Shown piece by piece: positions 9,380-21,079 of a stretch of DNA of 64,000 nt. The stretch is taken from NCBI GenBank assembly GCA_026182355.1, contig JAPFBL010000070.1, positions 979,501 through 1,043,500 of the forward strand. The letters are read 5' to 3'. The position numbers and the translations under genes are program-made. Each line of letters starts with the position of its first letter. Position 1 is the first letter of the stretch. The DNA is from Hermatobates lingyangjiaoensis. Its lineage: Eukaryota; Arthropoda; Insecta; Hemiptera; Hermatobatidae. The notes below the pieces were generated by a model that saw only the letters and a program-made list of their open reading frames with translations, ran no database searches and had not been told where the DNA came from.

Positions 9380-10590
9380 GCTTTGTCGTATTCATCATAA
9401 TGTTTACCATGTGTGAACAAATAACGAAATTTCACGAACTGGATATCAAATAGCTAATTTGGACAGTAATTAAAGTATATTAAGTCAAATTTTTAGATAT
9501 TTTTCTATTACAGTCCATACAGAAAAATAAAATACATTATTTACAAACGCCTGTGTTTATTTTTAGTTAGAAGTTGAAGTTAAATGAAATTGTTTTAGTT
9601 GTTTCAGTAACGCTTGAGTTGCTACGTGTGGTGCTCTATACTGCCTGCACAAGGTTTTGTTTGCATTCTAACATCCCCTAGTAATGTAATAATTCATACT
9701 GCTATTTATTCTTTCCATAATATCTTCCTTCACTAAATTCTTATGCTTAACACTTCTACTTGTATTATACTTCGTGTTCTATTTTATTTTTATTTTTTTT
9801 TTGAAGAATATATTGTTCTTTTATATATTAATTATTCTTTACTTTACGCCATTTTGTAAGTTAAGATTAAAAAGAAAACAGAAAAGTATAATGTAAAATT
9901 GTTTTTAAAAAGTAATAAGAGCAAAAATAAAACCAGTAATAAATCTAGAATTAGTCCATTTTATGAGAAAATCACAAAACAATTATTTATATATTTTGAA
10001 CGCAGAGGAAGAAATAAAAATTAAAACTTACTTAACAGTATGTAATTTGGTCATTGTAGATTTCAGGGGAAGGAGAAGCCTCCTTGTAAGATGAAAAGAG
10101 CAAATGATTTGTTTGGTTACACATAAATATTTTATAGTAGCGTGTATACGACTTCCTTACAGGAATATGAGGACGCCTTCACGCCTTCCTCCTTCCCTCC
10201 ACTAATTATTATCCTGATAACTGTAGAATGACAACATTATAGAGAAATGTGAGCATATGCTTCTTCCTTTGTGTTCTTTAGTTTAAAGATTAATGTATAT
10301 GCTACAGTACATAGATATTTATGTTATTAGCAGAATTAGAAATAGTCAATAATTTAGTTCTCTTGGTTAGCGTACCTTGAATGATTTCTTTTATAGCATA
10401 GTGGCAGGTGACAGAAATCTGAAACAAACAAATAAAAAAATATATTTATTTCATAAAACGTTATTGCATAATAAATATTTCTATGACCAAGTATGGTTTA
10501 GCAGATGACTTTGGTATTTTATGTACTTTAGTAGAAGACCAATGATTTTAATCTTGGCCATGATCCTAGACTTTTGATGAGGATGATCAA
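9380..10590. other. AT-rich stretch, nothing recognised
   Basis: No gene or repeat signature beyond short A/T runs. A weak SINE-like piece starts only at 10606. Confidence 0.45.
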
Positions 10591-10605
10591 AAAGTTTTCT
10601 GCATG

Positions 10606-10655
10606 CAGTCCCTCGGAGAGCACATAAACGTCAGTCCCAAGCCTGCACAATGTGA
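10606..10655 (+). mobile_element. SINE fragment
   Basis: 'ccctcggagagcaca' followed by 'cgtcagtcccaagcctgcac' matches the middle of the SINE body at 28400-28430. Confidence 0.55.
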
Positions 10656-10794
10656 AATCCATATTCAAATCAACTTTTGTCAGTTAAAATTAAAGGCTCC
10701 CGATGTCAAATTCACTGGGAATTATGGCTTGGCCATAACTGAAACGAGTGTAAAACAAAAATTGACCACCTTAAACAGCAATTCAGTTAATATA

Positions 10795-10920
10795 TATATA
10801 TATATATATATATATTCAGTTGGGTTTTTGACTCTGACGAAGACCGGTTGTTACGGTTGAAAGATCTTAGTCTTGTTTTCCCATTTTCTTATTGTGGTTT
10901 GATCATTGATTGTTATCAAT
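10795..10920 (+). repeat. (TA)n followed by AGATCT-family repeat
   Basis: A (TA)n tract at 10791-10815 leads into TCAGTTGGGTTTTTGACT, the ribozyme and the standard 3' flank. It is a single, unpaired copy. Confidence 0.75.
10830..10872 (+). ncRNA. Hammerhead ribozyme motif, AGATCT type
   Basis: GACT, CTGACGA, stem II ACCG/CGGT, GAAA, AGATCT, cleavable T, AGTC. Only the stem II loop differs from the copies at 4326 and 25255. Confidence 0.7.
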
Positions 10921-10954
10921 TAATTAATTTTCTTAGTTAAAAAATTCTTACTTC

Positions 10955-11110
10955 TGCCTATGAAAAATGTTTTAAATAAAACTGAAACGTCGGCAACGAG
11001 AGTTTTGATTTTTTATCCTAGAAAATTGACTGGATCCCGATTAGAGAACACACCCATTCTATCAAACGGTCGATATATTATTGAATCTGTTATGTGTATA
11101 TATATATGTT
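10955..11110 (+). repeat. Family B ribozyme-like repeat
   Basis: Best copy of family B: CTATGA, GTTTT/AAAAC stem II, GAAACGTC with palindrome ACGT and cleavable C, then the flank shared with 1011-1185 and 1220-1475. The first box lacks the expected CTGATGA, so activity is unlikely. Confidence 0.45.
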
Positions 11111-11186
11111 CAAACAACAATAATTTGTTAACAAACCACTTCATTTTTTGGTTTGATCATTGAGTGCTATTTCACATGTTTATGTG

Positions 11187-11189
<3 letters not shown>

Positions 11190-11257
<68 letters not shown>

Positions 11258-11258
11258 A
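11190..11258. repeat. (TA)n(TG)n compound microsatellite
   Basis: TA tract then TG tract. Upstream (11150-11180) is the terminal hairpin 'tttcacatgtttatgtgaaa' typical of the AGATCT-family 3' end. Confidence 0.9.
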
Positions 11259-11453
11259 ATTATATAAATAGTTAAGTTTATTATTAAAAAACACGAAAAG
11301 AAAGCAAACACCACGGTTCTCCATCTTTTCAGACTGAAGGCGCCTTCAGGAAAAAAAACACAACATCGAAGATGTGAAATTGTTTGGTGATCGTTTGAGG
11401 AATATATATAAACTATATTCACAAAGAGAACACAAAAATGAAACAGAAACTCA

Positions 11454-11486
11454 CTACAATATTTCGATGGCCTCGTCATCAGGTAG
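11454..11486 (-). ncRNA. Hammerhead ribozyme motif, ATAT type
   Basis: Minus strand: CTAC, CTGATGA (consensus), stem II CGA/TCG, GAAA, ATAT, cleavable T, GTAG pairing with CTAC. All core positions are intact. Confidence 0.72.
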
Positions 11487-11539
11487 ATAGAAGTGAATCG
11501 CTCCGAAGATTTTGAGTGTATCTTTTGTAGGTGTTCTTT

Positions 11540-11670
11540 GGGGGCTAGGAGCCTGAAACCAGATGCATTGTCAACCTCCTAGAAAGGGTAGTAATTGTTG
11601 ATTCTATATATGGGTAATGTAAGAACTCACAGTTTCCTACTGGACACAGAACAAAAATTTCAAGGGAAAC
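11540..11670 (-). pseudogene. PLE endonuclease fragment, N-terminal half
   Basis: The minus strand encodes CPVGNCEFLHYPYIEST then TTLSRRLTMHLVSGS. This is the same region as TGNCAALPSRYVGMT...LSRRLTVRLTTGAP at 5012-5470, but with the YIG glycine lost. It points away from its own C-terminal half, which lies inverted at 11690-11800. Confidence 0.65.
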
Positions 11671-11689
11671 CATGGTTAACAACAGGAAA

Positions 11690-11800
11690 ATAATATGAAG
11701 GGAAAAGGGCGTGAAAAGACTCAGGATACAAGAGACGCTGTACATACTGGAAAAAGATCCAAGTATGAACGAGCAAAAAGATAACTTTAACAACCAGTTA
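11690..11800 (+). pseudogene. PLE endonuclease fragment, C-terminal half, inverted
   Basis: The plus strand encodes KRLRIQETLYILEKDPSMNEQ, matching the KLQILEALYIKERNPSINL end of the endonuclease. It is oriented opposite to 11540-11670, so a PLE copy was broken and rearranged here or two truncated copies collided. Confidence 0.6.
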
Positions 11801-11879
11801 CGCTTCTTTGGAAACCTAAGGCAAGTGAAAAGATTGATGCCAACACTGACAACCCCAAACCTGGCAGTTTAACCTTCTG

Positions 11880-13385
11880 TTAACCTGCCTGTCGTGTTCA
11901 TAGACTGTTCCTTTATTGTTTATTATTGTAATGTGATTTACAATCACATGTAATCACTGAGTATGTCTCAGGACAGGAAGTTCAGTGGTGTGATGACGCC
12001 ATATATATATAAATAATTTACATCTATAAAAAGTCTAAATATACTATGACGTAATGATTGCAGTAACAAATTACACGAATACTGAATGGATTTTTTGTTA
12101 TATAGTGTAGAAATGTACTATAATGTAATAACTACACAGTAAAAGAAATGTTGGGTATATTAAATTTGAAAGAAAATTAATACATTAATAAAACTCATAA
12201 AAATACGAATTAAGTCACTTAATTAATTATTAATGGGAAATTAATTATTTACTATTGTTTTGGTAATTTAAGAAAGCTGATATTGTATGTTAATCATATC
12301 TCTATGTAGAGATCGTATGGTATAAATTCATGAATTTTTAATGGTAGGAATAGGTAATCTACGATTTATTCCGACATCAATAGTGTTTGGGATGAGACCA
12401 GATGGAATGAAACTCTATAAAATTCAATGAATAAATCTGAACGGATGGGAGATAACAGATTTTGAAGTTGGAGTGAGAATACTTCACAAAATCAATGTAG
12501 CTAACACATATATCAAATCATCTGAAACCAACTCATTAATTTTACACTTTTCATTTGAAATTGAAAACTAAAATATAGCAAAGACTGTTTCAAGAGGTTA
12601 TTATTTTTATTTTATATAATGGTCATGGTCATAAAAATATTGGTTTTTAGGGAATTCATTCGTTTTGAGGTTTTTTGAATTCATAAGTGATGTTTTTAAT
12701 ATGATGTCTTGTTGTGTGTGTAAAAGAGGATGTAGCAAAATATTTAAGATTGTAAGTTGCAAGTATGTAACTTGGTAATAAAAACATTCCAAACACTGTA
12801 GACATATTTAAGAAATTTTAAGAGGCATGATAATAATATTTCATGACTAAATGAGACCTAAGTTCTATTGAATTCTCCTAGATTTTGAGAATTTGCCCAC
12901 AATTGCCTTGCTTGAGGGCAAAGTTAAACTAAGTTTAGCACACTCTAATCTGATTAGGTATCGACTGCTGAAAGAGGCTCTTTACTGCATCTCGCACGCA
13001 TTTTCGTATCTCTAAAGATAGTCTCCTTTCTGCTAACTACTAAATCAAGAACAAAGGGAAAATTAACATTTTGAACCTCGGATATAATATAATTTACTGA
13101 AGAGACAAATTGAATTATGTCTACTATATATGGAAAGACGCCAAACACTCTTCTGAATCACATGCGATTCCTAATCTACGTAACATGTTTGCGATGAGTA
13201 AAATTCATTTTTCATAATTTATTAATAGTTTCTACAGCTTATTCATAAACTAAATATCTGTTTAAATAAGGAATTTATTAACACATCATCTACAAGGATA
13301 AGTAACGCAAAACATTAAAATACAGTGAAATATAACTCCTGATTAGAGAGGAAAGAAACATTAAGTCTTCTCACATACAAAAAAA
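11880..13385. other. AT-rich stretch, nothing recognised
   Basis: Long A/T-rich DNA with a short TA tract near 12002. Open frames at 12607-12792 and 12954-13148 (minus) show no known motif and lack coding character. Confidence 0.45.
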
Positions 13386-13390
13386 AGGTT

Positions 13391-13517
13391 TTTAATTACA
13401 CAATGCGTTTCGACACATAGTATTCATCGTCCGGTTGCATCTATAATAGATGTAACATAAATTGTAGATGTAACCTAACGATGAACTCTCAATGTTCGAA
13501 CGCATTTTGTAATTAAA
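13391..13517. repeat. Inverted repeat with two worn hammerhead cores (family D)
   Basis: The arms 'tttaattacacaatgcgttt' and its imperfect complement enclose an ATGA box, a TGAA...TTCG stem and (G)AACGCAT on both sides. It is flanked on the right by the tail 'atgagtaaataccacacaat', which also follows the pair at 18302-18583. Confidence 0.55.
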
Positions 13518-13969
13518 CCCATTTCTTTGTGTGTGAGGAAACCTAGTGTTCTTTTCCTTTCTAATCATGAGTAAATACCACACAATAACTGTTTGCATAG
13601 CTCGTGAGTAAAATATCATTTCATTTTTATTAAAAAACCTATGAAATTATTAAAATAAAAACAATATTTATTTACGTGATTCCATTAGTCTTAGGTTATA
13701 GTATAAGAAACATTATTACATTTTAATAGATTTATATTTTGAAGTAAACGATACATCAAAAACTAAAATATGGTTATTCTTAGACTAAAAAGAGGCCATG
13801 GTTTACGGGATTAGTACTGCATTCAACTTTTCAATTATTAGTTCTATTTACTGTCATAATTCTTTATTTCTTTAGCATATTTCTACTTATTAAAAAGTAT
13901 GATTATCACATGTAATTTTTTTGGTAGTAGAATGTGGTTTAATAGGAATTATGTTTTCCTTTAACATTG

Positions 13970-14120
13970 AAAATTGGATGGACATTGCTAGCCATGTCTG
14001 TGGTAGATTTTCTTACAGGGGAGATAAATCTCTCGCACGTCATATCTCAGAAAAGAGGATAAGCTATGGAAACCGAGCTTATATAAGGTCTCAGTTACTC
14101 ATTAAAGATCCCTAAGCTTC
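13970..14120 (+). mobile_element. Diverged SINE body
   Basis: The segments 'ctcgcacgtcatat', 'ccgagcttatataaggtctc' and 'ttactcattaaagatccct' follow the order of the SINE body. Box A and box B are no longer clear. Confidence 0.45.
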
Positions 14121-14195
14121 ACCAATCTAAAATATAAAACTTCCCATATTAAAGAAGACAGATTTTATATTCGCCTAAGAGTAACGAATATATCC

Positions 14196-14770
14196 GCGCA
14201 CTATAGTACACGTCGTAACTATCAGTTCCAGACCAGAGGCCTTCTATTGCTTGATTACTGTGCAATTATAACTTGGACTGTCAGTAATTCATGTCGGATA
14301 CCTAGTTCGTCTGTATAGTAATGACGTCATCTTCGCGGTCATATGGTATTGTTGATCGTAGTTCTCTATGTTTCAATTCGTGAGTTGCAAAAATAGTTAG
14401 TGGATGAAGTAATTATTCAGTAAGGTTGAGGAAGGTTGGTGGCGGGATTGAGAGCTTGTACAAGGAGGTTTGGATGAGTAGGTAGTTTGTTGTCTTCATT
14501 GGTAGTAAGTCAGGTGATGTAACTATCGATGGATTCCATTTTCACATCATGGTGAATATCCATATTTCGGAAGTCCCAAGTAGCCCTGGTTATAAGGCGG
14601 GTACACTTATTTTGAACGATCTGGATACAAGCCTTGTTCGTTGGTGCTGCTCTAAACCAGACGAAGCATCCATGAGTCATCGCTGAACTAACCATCCTCC
14701 CTTATAGATTAGGTCCTTGACTGAATTGGGAGGATTCCTTGATCTGAGAAGAGAGAGAGAGAGAGAGAAT
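14196..14770 (-). pseudogene. Jockey-type LINE 3' end
   Basis: The minus strand encodes MVSSAMTHGCFVWFRAA followed by IQIVQNKCTRLITRATWDF and a VKMESIDSYIT block. This is the region downstream of the RT palm in jockey-type LINEs, nearly the same as 35096-35500. The 3' terminus ('gcgcactatag' on +) matches 34874-34884. The element is 5'-truncated at a (GA)n tract. Confidence 0.7.
14748..14767. repeat. (GA)n microsatellite
   Basis: Expansion of the short GA-rich motif present at the same place in the LINE copy at 35420-35430. Confidence 0.8.
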
Positions 14771-16440
14771 ATTCGCTTAAATCAAAATTGGTATCAAATT
14801 ACAAGTGAGCTACACTTTCCGCCTTCTTTAAAACAATAAAGAGAAAAGCCTAAATCTTTGATCGTTTATACAAAGATACGACTACAATTTATTTTAGTTT
14901 CCACTAAATGAATGATAATCATATAAATATAACACCGCTTTTTATTGTTTAAATCAAAGGAAGGCAGATTACTGTTGATTATGTTTCACTTATATAACCC
15001 CCTTAATAAATTCTTGATTGTATAAGTCTGTGAGGTCTATTTATTTATATTTAAATCTATAGTACTTTAGCCAGTGGTTAGGGAAATTATACGACATAAA
15101 CCTTTAGAAAATCCAAAAAAATACTATTTTCCTTTCTTATTGAGTTTGAGTCCAGGGTCAAACAGTAAAACACCTTTAAGCCTAAGACAGCACTGACGCT
15201 AGACCAAATACGTCGATAGAGAAAGAAAAGTAGTGTTGAATATATGTGGTAGAAATAAGAATTTGTTCATTCCTCTTATATCGGTTTATTTTAATTAATA
15301 AATAATTATTTAGTAAGCAAAAGTGATTTGATAAGCTACCTCCAGCATGTCAAAGTTTTGCTGGCATATTTTTCCAGTTTAATGCAAAACTTCGCAGGAG
15401 CTCTTTCCTTGTTCTAGTCATTCATCTTTAAGTCCGCCAAACAACACAAAATGCACTTCACAAACAAATGCGTTATTAATCAACAAATCATGATATCTGC
15501 AAAAAAAAAAACTCCTTGTGATCTTGTGATCTTTATAAAGAAGTCGACACAAAGCTGGTTTATCACAAACTAACTAGTTCAGCACAATTTAGTGTTACAT
15601 TTTTTGGACAGACCTCTTATGGACTACCATAAGTTAGTTCCCGATAATTTAAGGATATATCAGCCTTGTGAATTTAATATGGTTGTTTTAGACAATTTAA
15701 TATAACCAATAAACTGTTTAGTTATCTTTGAGTTCTTTTTAAAAGGAACAAGGCGTCATTAAAACAGTGTTACCAAAAAATAAAAGAAGTTCAGTCAGAG
15801 AGTGCATAGAAAAAAATGTTATGTAGTAAGGAACTGAACAATATTCAAGAAAGGAGATAAATTTTTATCATGACAGCTAGACAGATACTAGTTTATTTAA
15901 AAGATTCTTTGTTGAATTCAATTTAATATAGTCCCAATACATTCAGCTCAGAGTGGAAAGTTTTTCTTGAGTTGTTTAGTTATTTACAGATTGAGAAATT
16001 ATTTCTTGTTCTACTGTTTATTCTATAAATAAAAAAGTCTGCTCAGAAAAAAGTGACTGAACTAAATGTATGCTCTTCGCTTATTTTAATCAAAGCGAAT
16101 TCATTAGGCTAAGATATGTTAAGCGCTATAATCCAAACATTTAAATCATTACTTCGGCATATAAAGCTTAATCAACTGGAATTAATGAAAATTTCCCTAA
16201 ACGTTCAAAGCATAATATACAAGTTTCATCTCGTCTGTAGGGATTATTTCATCTTAATGGTACACGTATCTCTCTTTGCTTTAGCTTAGTTATATAAATA
16301 CAACTCAGTTCTATATGTTGGCAACATGTTGTTTATATTGATCCATTCTAAATATTAAATAACTTGTATTTTATATTCATAAATAAAACTTTCGTATACT
16401 TATAAACGCAGTATTTAGTGATTTAAATAGAAGTTGAATA
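14770..16440. other. AT-rich stretch, nothing recognised
   Basis: A short segment at 15150-15200 ('gtcaaacagtaaaacacctt') recurs at 8875-8905, suggesting one more low-copy repeat. Otherwise nothing. Confidence 0.4.
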
Positions 16441-16449
16441 TTTGGATTT

Positions 16450-16560
16450 ATTTATTATTAATAAAGATCAATGTCTAAACTATAGTAGGAAATCGAAAAA
16501 ATGAATAAGATCTCTCTACGAAAACATGTGGTCTTCGTCAGAGTCCTAAATAATACTGAT
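16450..16560 (-). repeat. Decayed AGATCT-family repeat
   Basis: Minus strand: GACTCTGACGA, GAAGAC, then a mutated stem II, then AGATCT and the flanking 'gatc..' blocks. It is clearly an old copy of the family at 4326-4368. Confidence 0.5.
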
Positions 16561-16924
16561 TGATAAGTTATTATTAGTATTCTAAGTATTTGAATTTGTC
16601 ATTAATATGCATCTAAGTGTATCAGTCTTCTAAAGCGATATTCAGGTTTTTTGATTTTAAACTGACCTTATTTGATTTTTCTTATTTTAGTAAATATAAT
16701 ACAATATTTTTTTCCATGGCAAAATAGAATTGATTATGCCAAAAAAACTCTTTTTCAATTTAGTGATGAATGAAATTATCAAAAGAAGATTATTAAGAAT
16801 ATTATGTAACATATAATATTAATATGCTAAATATATTTAAAAGAATCACAAGCAATCCATCAAGTATAAAACAATGAAAATACTTGATTTTACACTATTC
16901 CTATATTAGCTTTAAACTTCAAAA

Positions 16925-17090
16925 TCCATTCATTTCTTGATAATGGCTGAAGACAGCAGAAACATGTTTTCATTTAGCATGTCGATTGGTAACTTACTAT
17001 ATTCTATGGATACAGTAACAAGATCGTTATTCCAGAAACTCGAGAAACTTATGAAGAAGCAAGTTTCAGCTAAATATGGTCTAATTTTTA
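16925..17090 (+). repeat. PLE-derived 3' end, family C
   Basis: Shares over 130 bases with 55275-55440. It begins with GGCTGAAGACAGCAGAAACA and ACATGT followed by T, a possible minimal hammerhead (CTGAAGA, GAAA, palindrome ACATGT). The stem II is too short to be convincing. The small open frame is shared by both copies but shows no known domain. Confidence 0.45.
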
Positions 17091-17781
17091 CTTTACTAAA
17101 TACGATCACGTATAGTGATCTTGAAAAAATTACTTATCGTCCATAACAAAAGAAAGGTTTTGTTTGTACATTACTTATAACTGACTTATTTCAAGTTGTC
17201 TTTACGGATTATACATTAGAGAAACCGAGCCCACCCTTAGAAAAATTTCTACTTGTCTGTCTAAAAATTTTATCAATAGCAAACTGAGGTACCATAAGTT
17301 ATAGCAAGCCGAAACTTTGACGGTAGGTTTGTAAATGTATAACTTAAAAGCTAAGATTTTAAGATTGGAAATTCAACAAAGAAGCAAAGTTACAGACTTT
17401 TAAACTGTGTTTGCCCGGCTACGAAAATATACAGGTATATAGCTAAAAATATACAGGTATTTTTAAGTGTCTGATACTGTAGCAAATGGGTATTATTAGT
17501 TCATTTTAATTTCGTTCGCGTTTATCATAATTTGCTCGCTTTAATAAATTGCGTCCTACCTAGCCAGATACTAAATAAGAAGATGCCTAGAATAAAAACA
17601 AATTTGAGCTTAGTATCTAAAGCTGCAAAACGTAAAAGTAACTCCAGATCTATTGACAGTTATGGATTTTACTAATAATGATATTTTCTACTATTCAATA
17701 GCTTTTAATGATGTTTTGGAATAGTATGTATCATCTCTGATTTTTTGTAAAATACTTGTCAAAGAAAGGCACGTCTGCTAG
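17090..17781 (+). mobile_element. Non-autonomous Helitron
   Basis: About 690 bases that align along their full length with the reverse complement of 39639-40340. It ends in CTAG immediately before T, the Helitron 3' rule. No Rep-Hel coding is present, so movement would need a partner such as the source of the helicase scrap at 3226-3481, which shares the last ~80 bases. Confidence 0.65.
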
Positions 17782-17899
17782 TCAACAAATGCATAAAAGT
17801 CATAAATTGTTGATTTATTAACTTCAAAGTTAACAAAACTGTTTATAAATACGAATGTTTTCAGTGTTGATAAAATTGATTACTGAATCAAGGTACGGA

Positions 17900-18290
17900 A
17901 TCATTGAATTGCAATCAAAAAAAAAAAAAGAAAAGAAAAAGCAATTGAATACCTTCTTTCTTACTTTTAGTTCAGTTCGAAATAAGAAAAACTGTTATCA
18001 AGCAATTGCAGTGCCAACTTTGGAAGCAATTTAAACAGGCAGAAACCTTGCCATCTGCATATCATCAAGATTGGGATATATTATCAGCCAGGCATTACTG
18101 CCGCGTTTAATTTCCCGACTGGCCTCAGTGATAAGGGCGAATAAAACCTTTCAGTTTCCCAGCCGGGCAAAATTCAGTCTACTTATAGAAATCCCTGCCT
18201 CGCACTAACTAAAAACTCATAGTATTTTAGTGAGTTACTCATCGGATATTTCACTTTTGAGGAAATTAGAAGGAAAAAATCCGATACAGC
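17900..18290. other. Unrecognised stretch
   Basis: Includes a GC-richer patch at 18080-18180 with short inverted blocks (GCCAGG.../...CCAGCC). No gene seen. Confidence 0.35.
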
Positions 18291-18353
18291 TAAACTGCGT
18301 TGATAGTGAGGAAATTATATTACGTCTTCACCACAAAGAAGACGCATTTATTT

Positions 18354-18395
18354 TACGAATCGCTTTGAACACTTAGTTTTCATCATCAGGCACAT
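18354..18395 (-). ncRNA. Hammerhead ribozyme motif, left arm, worn
   Basis: Minus strand CTGATGA, stem II AACACTT-type arms, CAAAGCGATTC. GAAA and the palindrome ACGCGT carry substitutions, so it is probably inactive. Confidence 0.5.
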
Positions 18396-18492
18396 TTACC
18401 TCAGCAGGGGTGTTCCTGAAAACAGCTATTCAGTCATTTGCTGTTCAATGATTGAACAACTGTTTACAGGAACATCTCTTCTGAGGCACATA

Positions 18493-18532
18493 TGCCTGAT
18501 AATGAACACTAAGTATTCAAAACGCGTCGTAA
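18493..18532 (+). ncRNA. Hammerhead ribozyme motif, ACGCGT type
   Basis: TGC, CTGATAA, stem II GAACACT/AGTATTC, AAAA (for GAAA), palindromic stem III ACGCGT, cleavable C, GTA. Two core substitutions make activity uncertain, but stem III and stem I are well kept. Confidence 0.55.
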
Positions 18533-18989
18533 AATAAATACATCTTCATTTTAGTGAAGACGTAATATATTTTCCTCACTATCATGAGTAAATACCACAC
18601 AATAAATGCTTTTCATAGCTTGTGAGTTAAGTAATAATGTTGAAACACATAATTTTGCTTTGGGTCATAGAATTAGCATTAACTTCTGAGTTTACTTCCC
18701 TTGATTATTTTCAACCATAAGAAAATGAAAAAAAAAACCTTTTTTATTTAAGTAATGAACATTCTGGTGATGTAATTTTGTTAGCCAAACTCTCTGTTGT
18801 TCATATGTTCACATTATCTTGAACCCGGCTGAATTGAAGTAATTTTGTTCAATGCAATTGAACCGACCAATTTGTTCCCATGTTTCATGCTGAAGTAAAT
18901 TAGTTTTTTTTTTAACAGTTTACTGCTATTTTAATGACTGTACATTATTGATTAGTTTTGTTGATTGAAATGGTACAATCATACAAAGA

Positions 18990-19188
18990 GTAGGGACTTT
19001 TAACGAGTACCTCGCATCTTACAGGCTCGGAACTGACTGTTTAACTTCCTTTCCGAGGGACAGCGTGCTCAGATTTATTCACCTCCCATGTAAATGAATA
19101 GAAAGCCAGAGAGAGACTGGAACCCCCAAACAACCAGTTCAGAGACGAGCACGTCTCTGTTAAGGACTGAGCCAACCTGACCACTTGT
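18990..19188 (-). mobile_element. tRNA-derived SINE
   Basis: Reverse-complement SINE with 'tttaacgagtacctcgcatc', 'acaggctcgg', the cacctcccatgt block and a box-B relic (CTGGAACCCCC on +). It is 3'-truncated at 18990. Confidence 0.7.
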
Positions 19189-19513
19189 ATTCATCCTAAA
19201 AGCAATAAAAAGTAGGTTTTCATATTAAGTAAGATTTCTTATGTTTGACATCCCAAATATGTAGCCATGACAAAAATCCGAACATGGAACCTTTGTCACT
19301 ATCCCAAACACTCTATTACAGACCTCAGAGGTATTTAAAGACAATAGCTGATCTATAGAGTAAATCTGGACACTGCTACATCACTCTCACACAAAACTTC
19401 ATCCAACCATGGCTGGATGTTGGATTCTTCTAATTCTTCAACATTTATACATTTTCTGTTATCATGCTTCCAAAAATTATTTTGAAATTAATAGTATATT
19501 AAGTATAATAAAT

Positions 19514-19825
19514 TGAGGGGCCATGTTAGCCCAGTGGTAACGTGCTCTCCTCTGGACTGGTAGATCCGGGGTTCAATACCCACTCTGGCGCTTGATTTAT
19601 TCTCACTGGAGGTGAATAAATCTGAGCATTTCGTTCCTCCAAGAGGACGTTAAGACGTTAAGGTGCACGGAGCCAGGTTGTGTTAAAGAACCCTACATTT
19701 AAGTACAGTTGAGTTAGCCAAAATTAATACTCCCAAAATAGAGTGTTCACTGTGTAGTATCACCAAGAGCCAACTTCGGCCTACGTGTGTTCTCTTATAA
19801 AACTGCACCTTAGCCGAGCTATAAT
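19514..19825 (+). mobile_element. tRNA-derived SINE, near full length
   Basis: It starts with the tRNA-like head. Box A is TTAGCCCAGTGGTAACGTG, and box B is GGGTTCAATACCC about 40 bases later; these form an internal RNA polymerase III promoter. The body continues to the 'aactgcacctta' end. The tail has lost its AACCT repeats. Confidence 0.85.
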
Positions 19826-20640
19826 AATTTCGTGTAACCTCGAATTATAAATCATAAAATAAACGTAAAAAAATCCTTAAATGATTTCGCTAATGATTAA
19901 TTCATACTACTCAAATATTTACATTTTTTTGGCGTTCAGATACCTTCCCTTTAGCCAAAACTTTCTTTTTACCAACTCACTCATTTTATATTCAACTTAT
20001 TTAAACAAAAAAAAATTACAGGATATTATCAATTCAAAGTTTTCAGTTTTATAATTAAAACTTCTTTTCCTTTTTTCCAGTTTGTAATTAATTAAGCCTC
20101 TGTTATTGTAAATTTTTAAATGAGGCTTCTCTGTTAATGAAATCTAATTTCTTCGACCATTATTCTTGATGAATATTATTTTCATTGTGTTTTTACACAC
20201 TTGTAGTATGACTAGGGTGAACGTTGAGTTGAAACATGCAAACACTATCAAATATCACGTTCTAATGATTAGTGAACGCTGGACGTCAATCAACAAAAAA
20301 TCAACAAAAAACTTTGAATTAATATGAGTTAGTATGACTAATAAGGCAGATGTTCTAGAACACTTCATTAGCGAAATGACCAAAGAGTGTTTTATGCCTT
20401 ATAAATTTCTGACAGGAAAACTGACAGAGGAGAGATTGTTATCAATGTAATCAGAAAGGCAATTTAGTAATACCAGCATTGCTTACTCATCCTGTAATAC
20501 AAACTTTACTGTCCAAACATGTATGATAATTCTCAACAATTCAGAGGATATGTCGCTCTTGTGACAACAATTCAAACTTTACCCAGATGAGAGCTCTATT
20601 TGACAAAGTACCAGGATTGTCCATATTTTTATAAAATACA
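19826..20640. other. AT-rich stretch, nothing recognised
   Basis: No gene, repeat or motif found by eye. Confidence 0.45.
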
Positions 20641-20859
20641 TAGCTTAATTAATCACTGAACGTTCACTTTACCGTCAACAAATAGTGAATCTCAATCATT
20701 TACTTTGTTTAGCCTTGTAATATCTAGTAAATTAATAATTTACAAGTAACCATACTAGAAATACCTTTCAACAGTACTAATATAATCATAACCTAATCTA
20801 AAAACATTATTTGCATTGATAATATGCTGTATATACTTTTAATACAATTTTACTCAAAA

Positions 20860-21071
20860 TGAAATGTAGCCGGTGGAGATAACTACGAGAGGGAATATAA
20901 AACACGAGATATTTAGATACAAAGAAACATATGGATCATTTATAACTTTTTTCGGGGGAACTAACTACGGTATTTTCATTTTGATCAGGGTTCTTCTTTG
21001 GGATCTATCGCCCATAACCAAAACGCCGGGGCATAATCTACCGCCCGGGCAACACCGGGTAGATCAGCTAG
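20860..21071 (+). mobile_element. Helitron 3' end (second family)
   Basis: Ends with the hairpin CCCGG-GCAACA-CCGGG, then TAGATCAG and CTAG before T at 21072. A GC-rich hairpin ~10 bases before a CTRR|T terminus is the classic Helitron 3' end. The 5' limit is uncertain. The open frame 20873-21112 overruns the terminus and is not a gene. Confidence 0.7.
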
Positions 21072-21079
21072 TGAACCAT

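Larger units (their letters stand above)
18302..18583. repeat. Palindrome with paired hammerhead motifs, ACGCGT type (family D)
   Basis: The outer arms 'gatagtgaggaaattatatt' and complement enclose two head-to-head cores, one at 18354-18395 on minus and one at 18493-18532 on plus. The inner loop region (18400-18480) is itself partly palindromic (CTGAAAACAG / CTGTTTACAG). It is followed by the tail shared with 13567-13612. Confidence 0.75.

Noticed and set aside
9152..9435. Minus-strand frames rich in YIYIY and THTHT
   Set aside because: Translations of the (TA)n(TG)n microsatellite, not protein.
16947..16968. Full hammerhead ribozyme in family C
   Set aside because: The box and ACATGT palindrome fit, but only five bases separate CTGAAGA from GAAA, too few for a real stem II; kept only as a possibility in the repeat entry.
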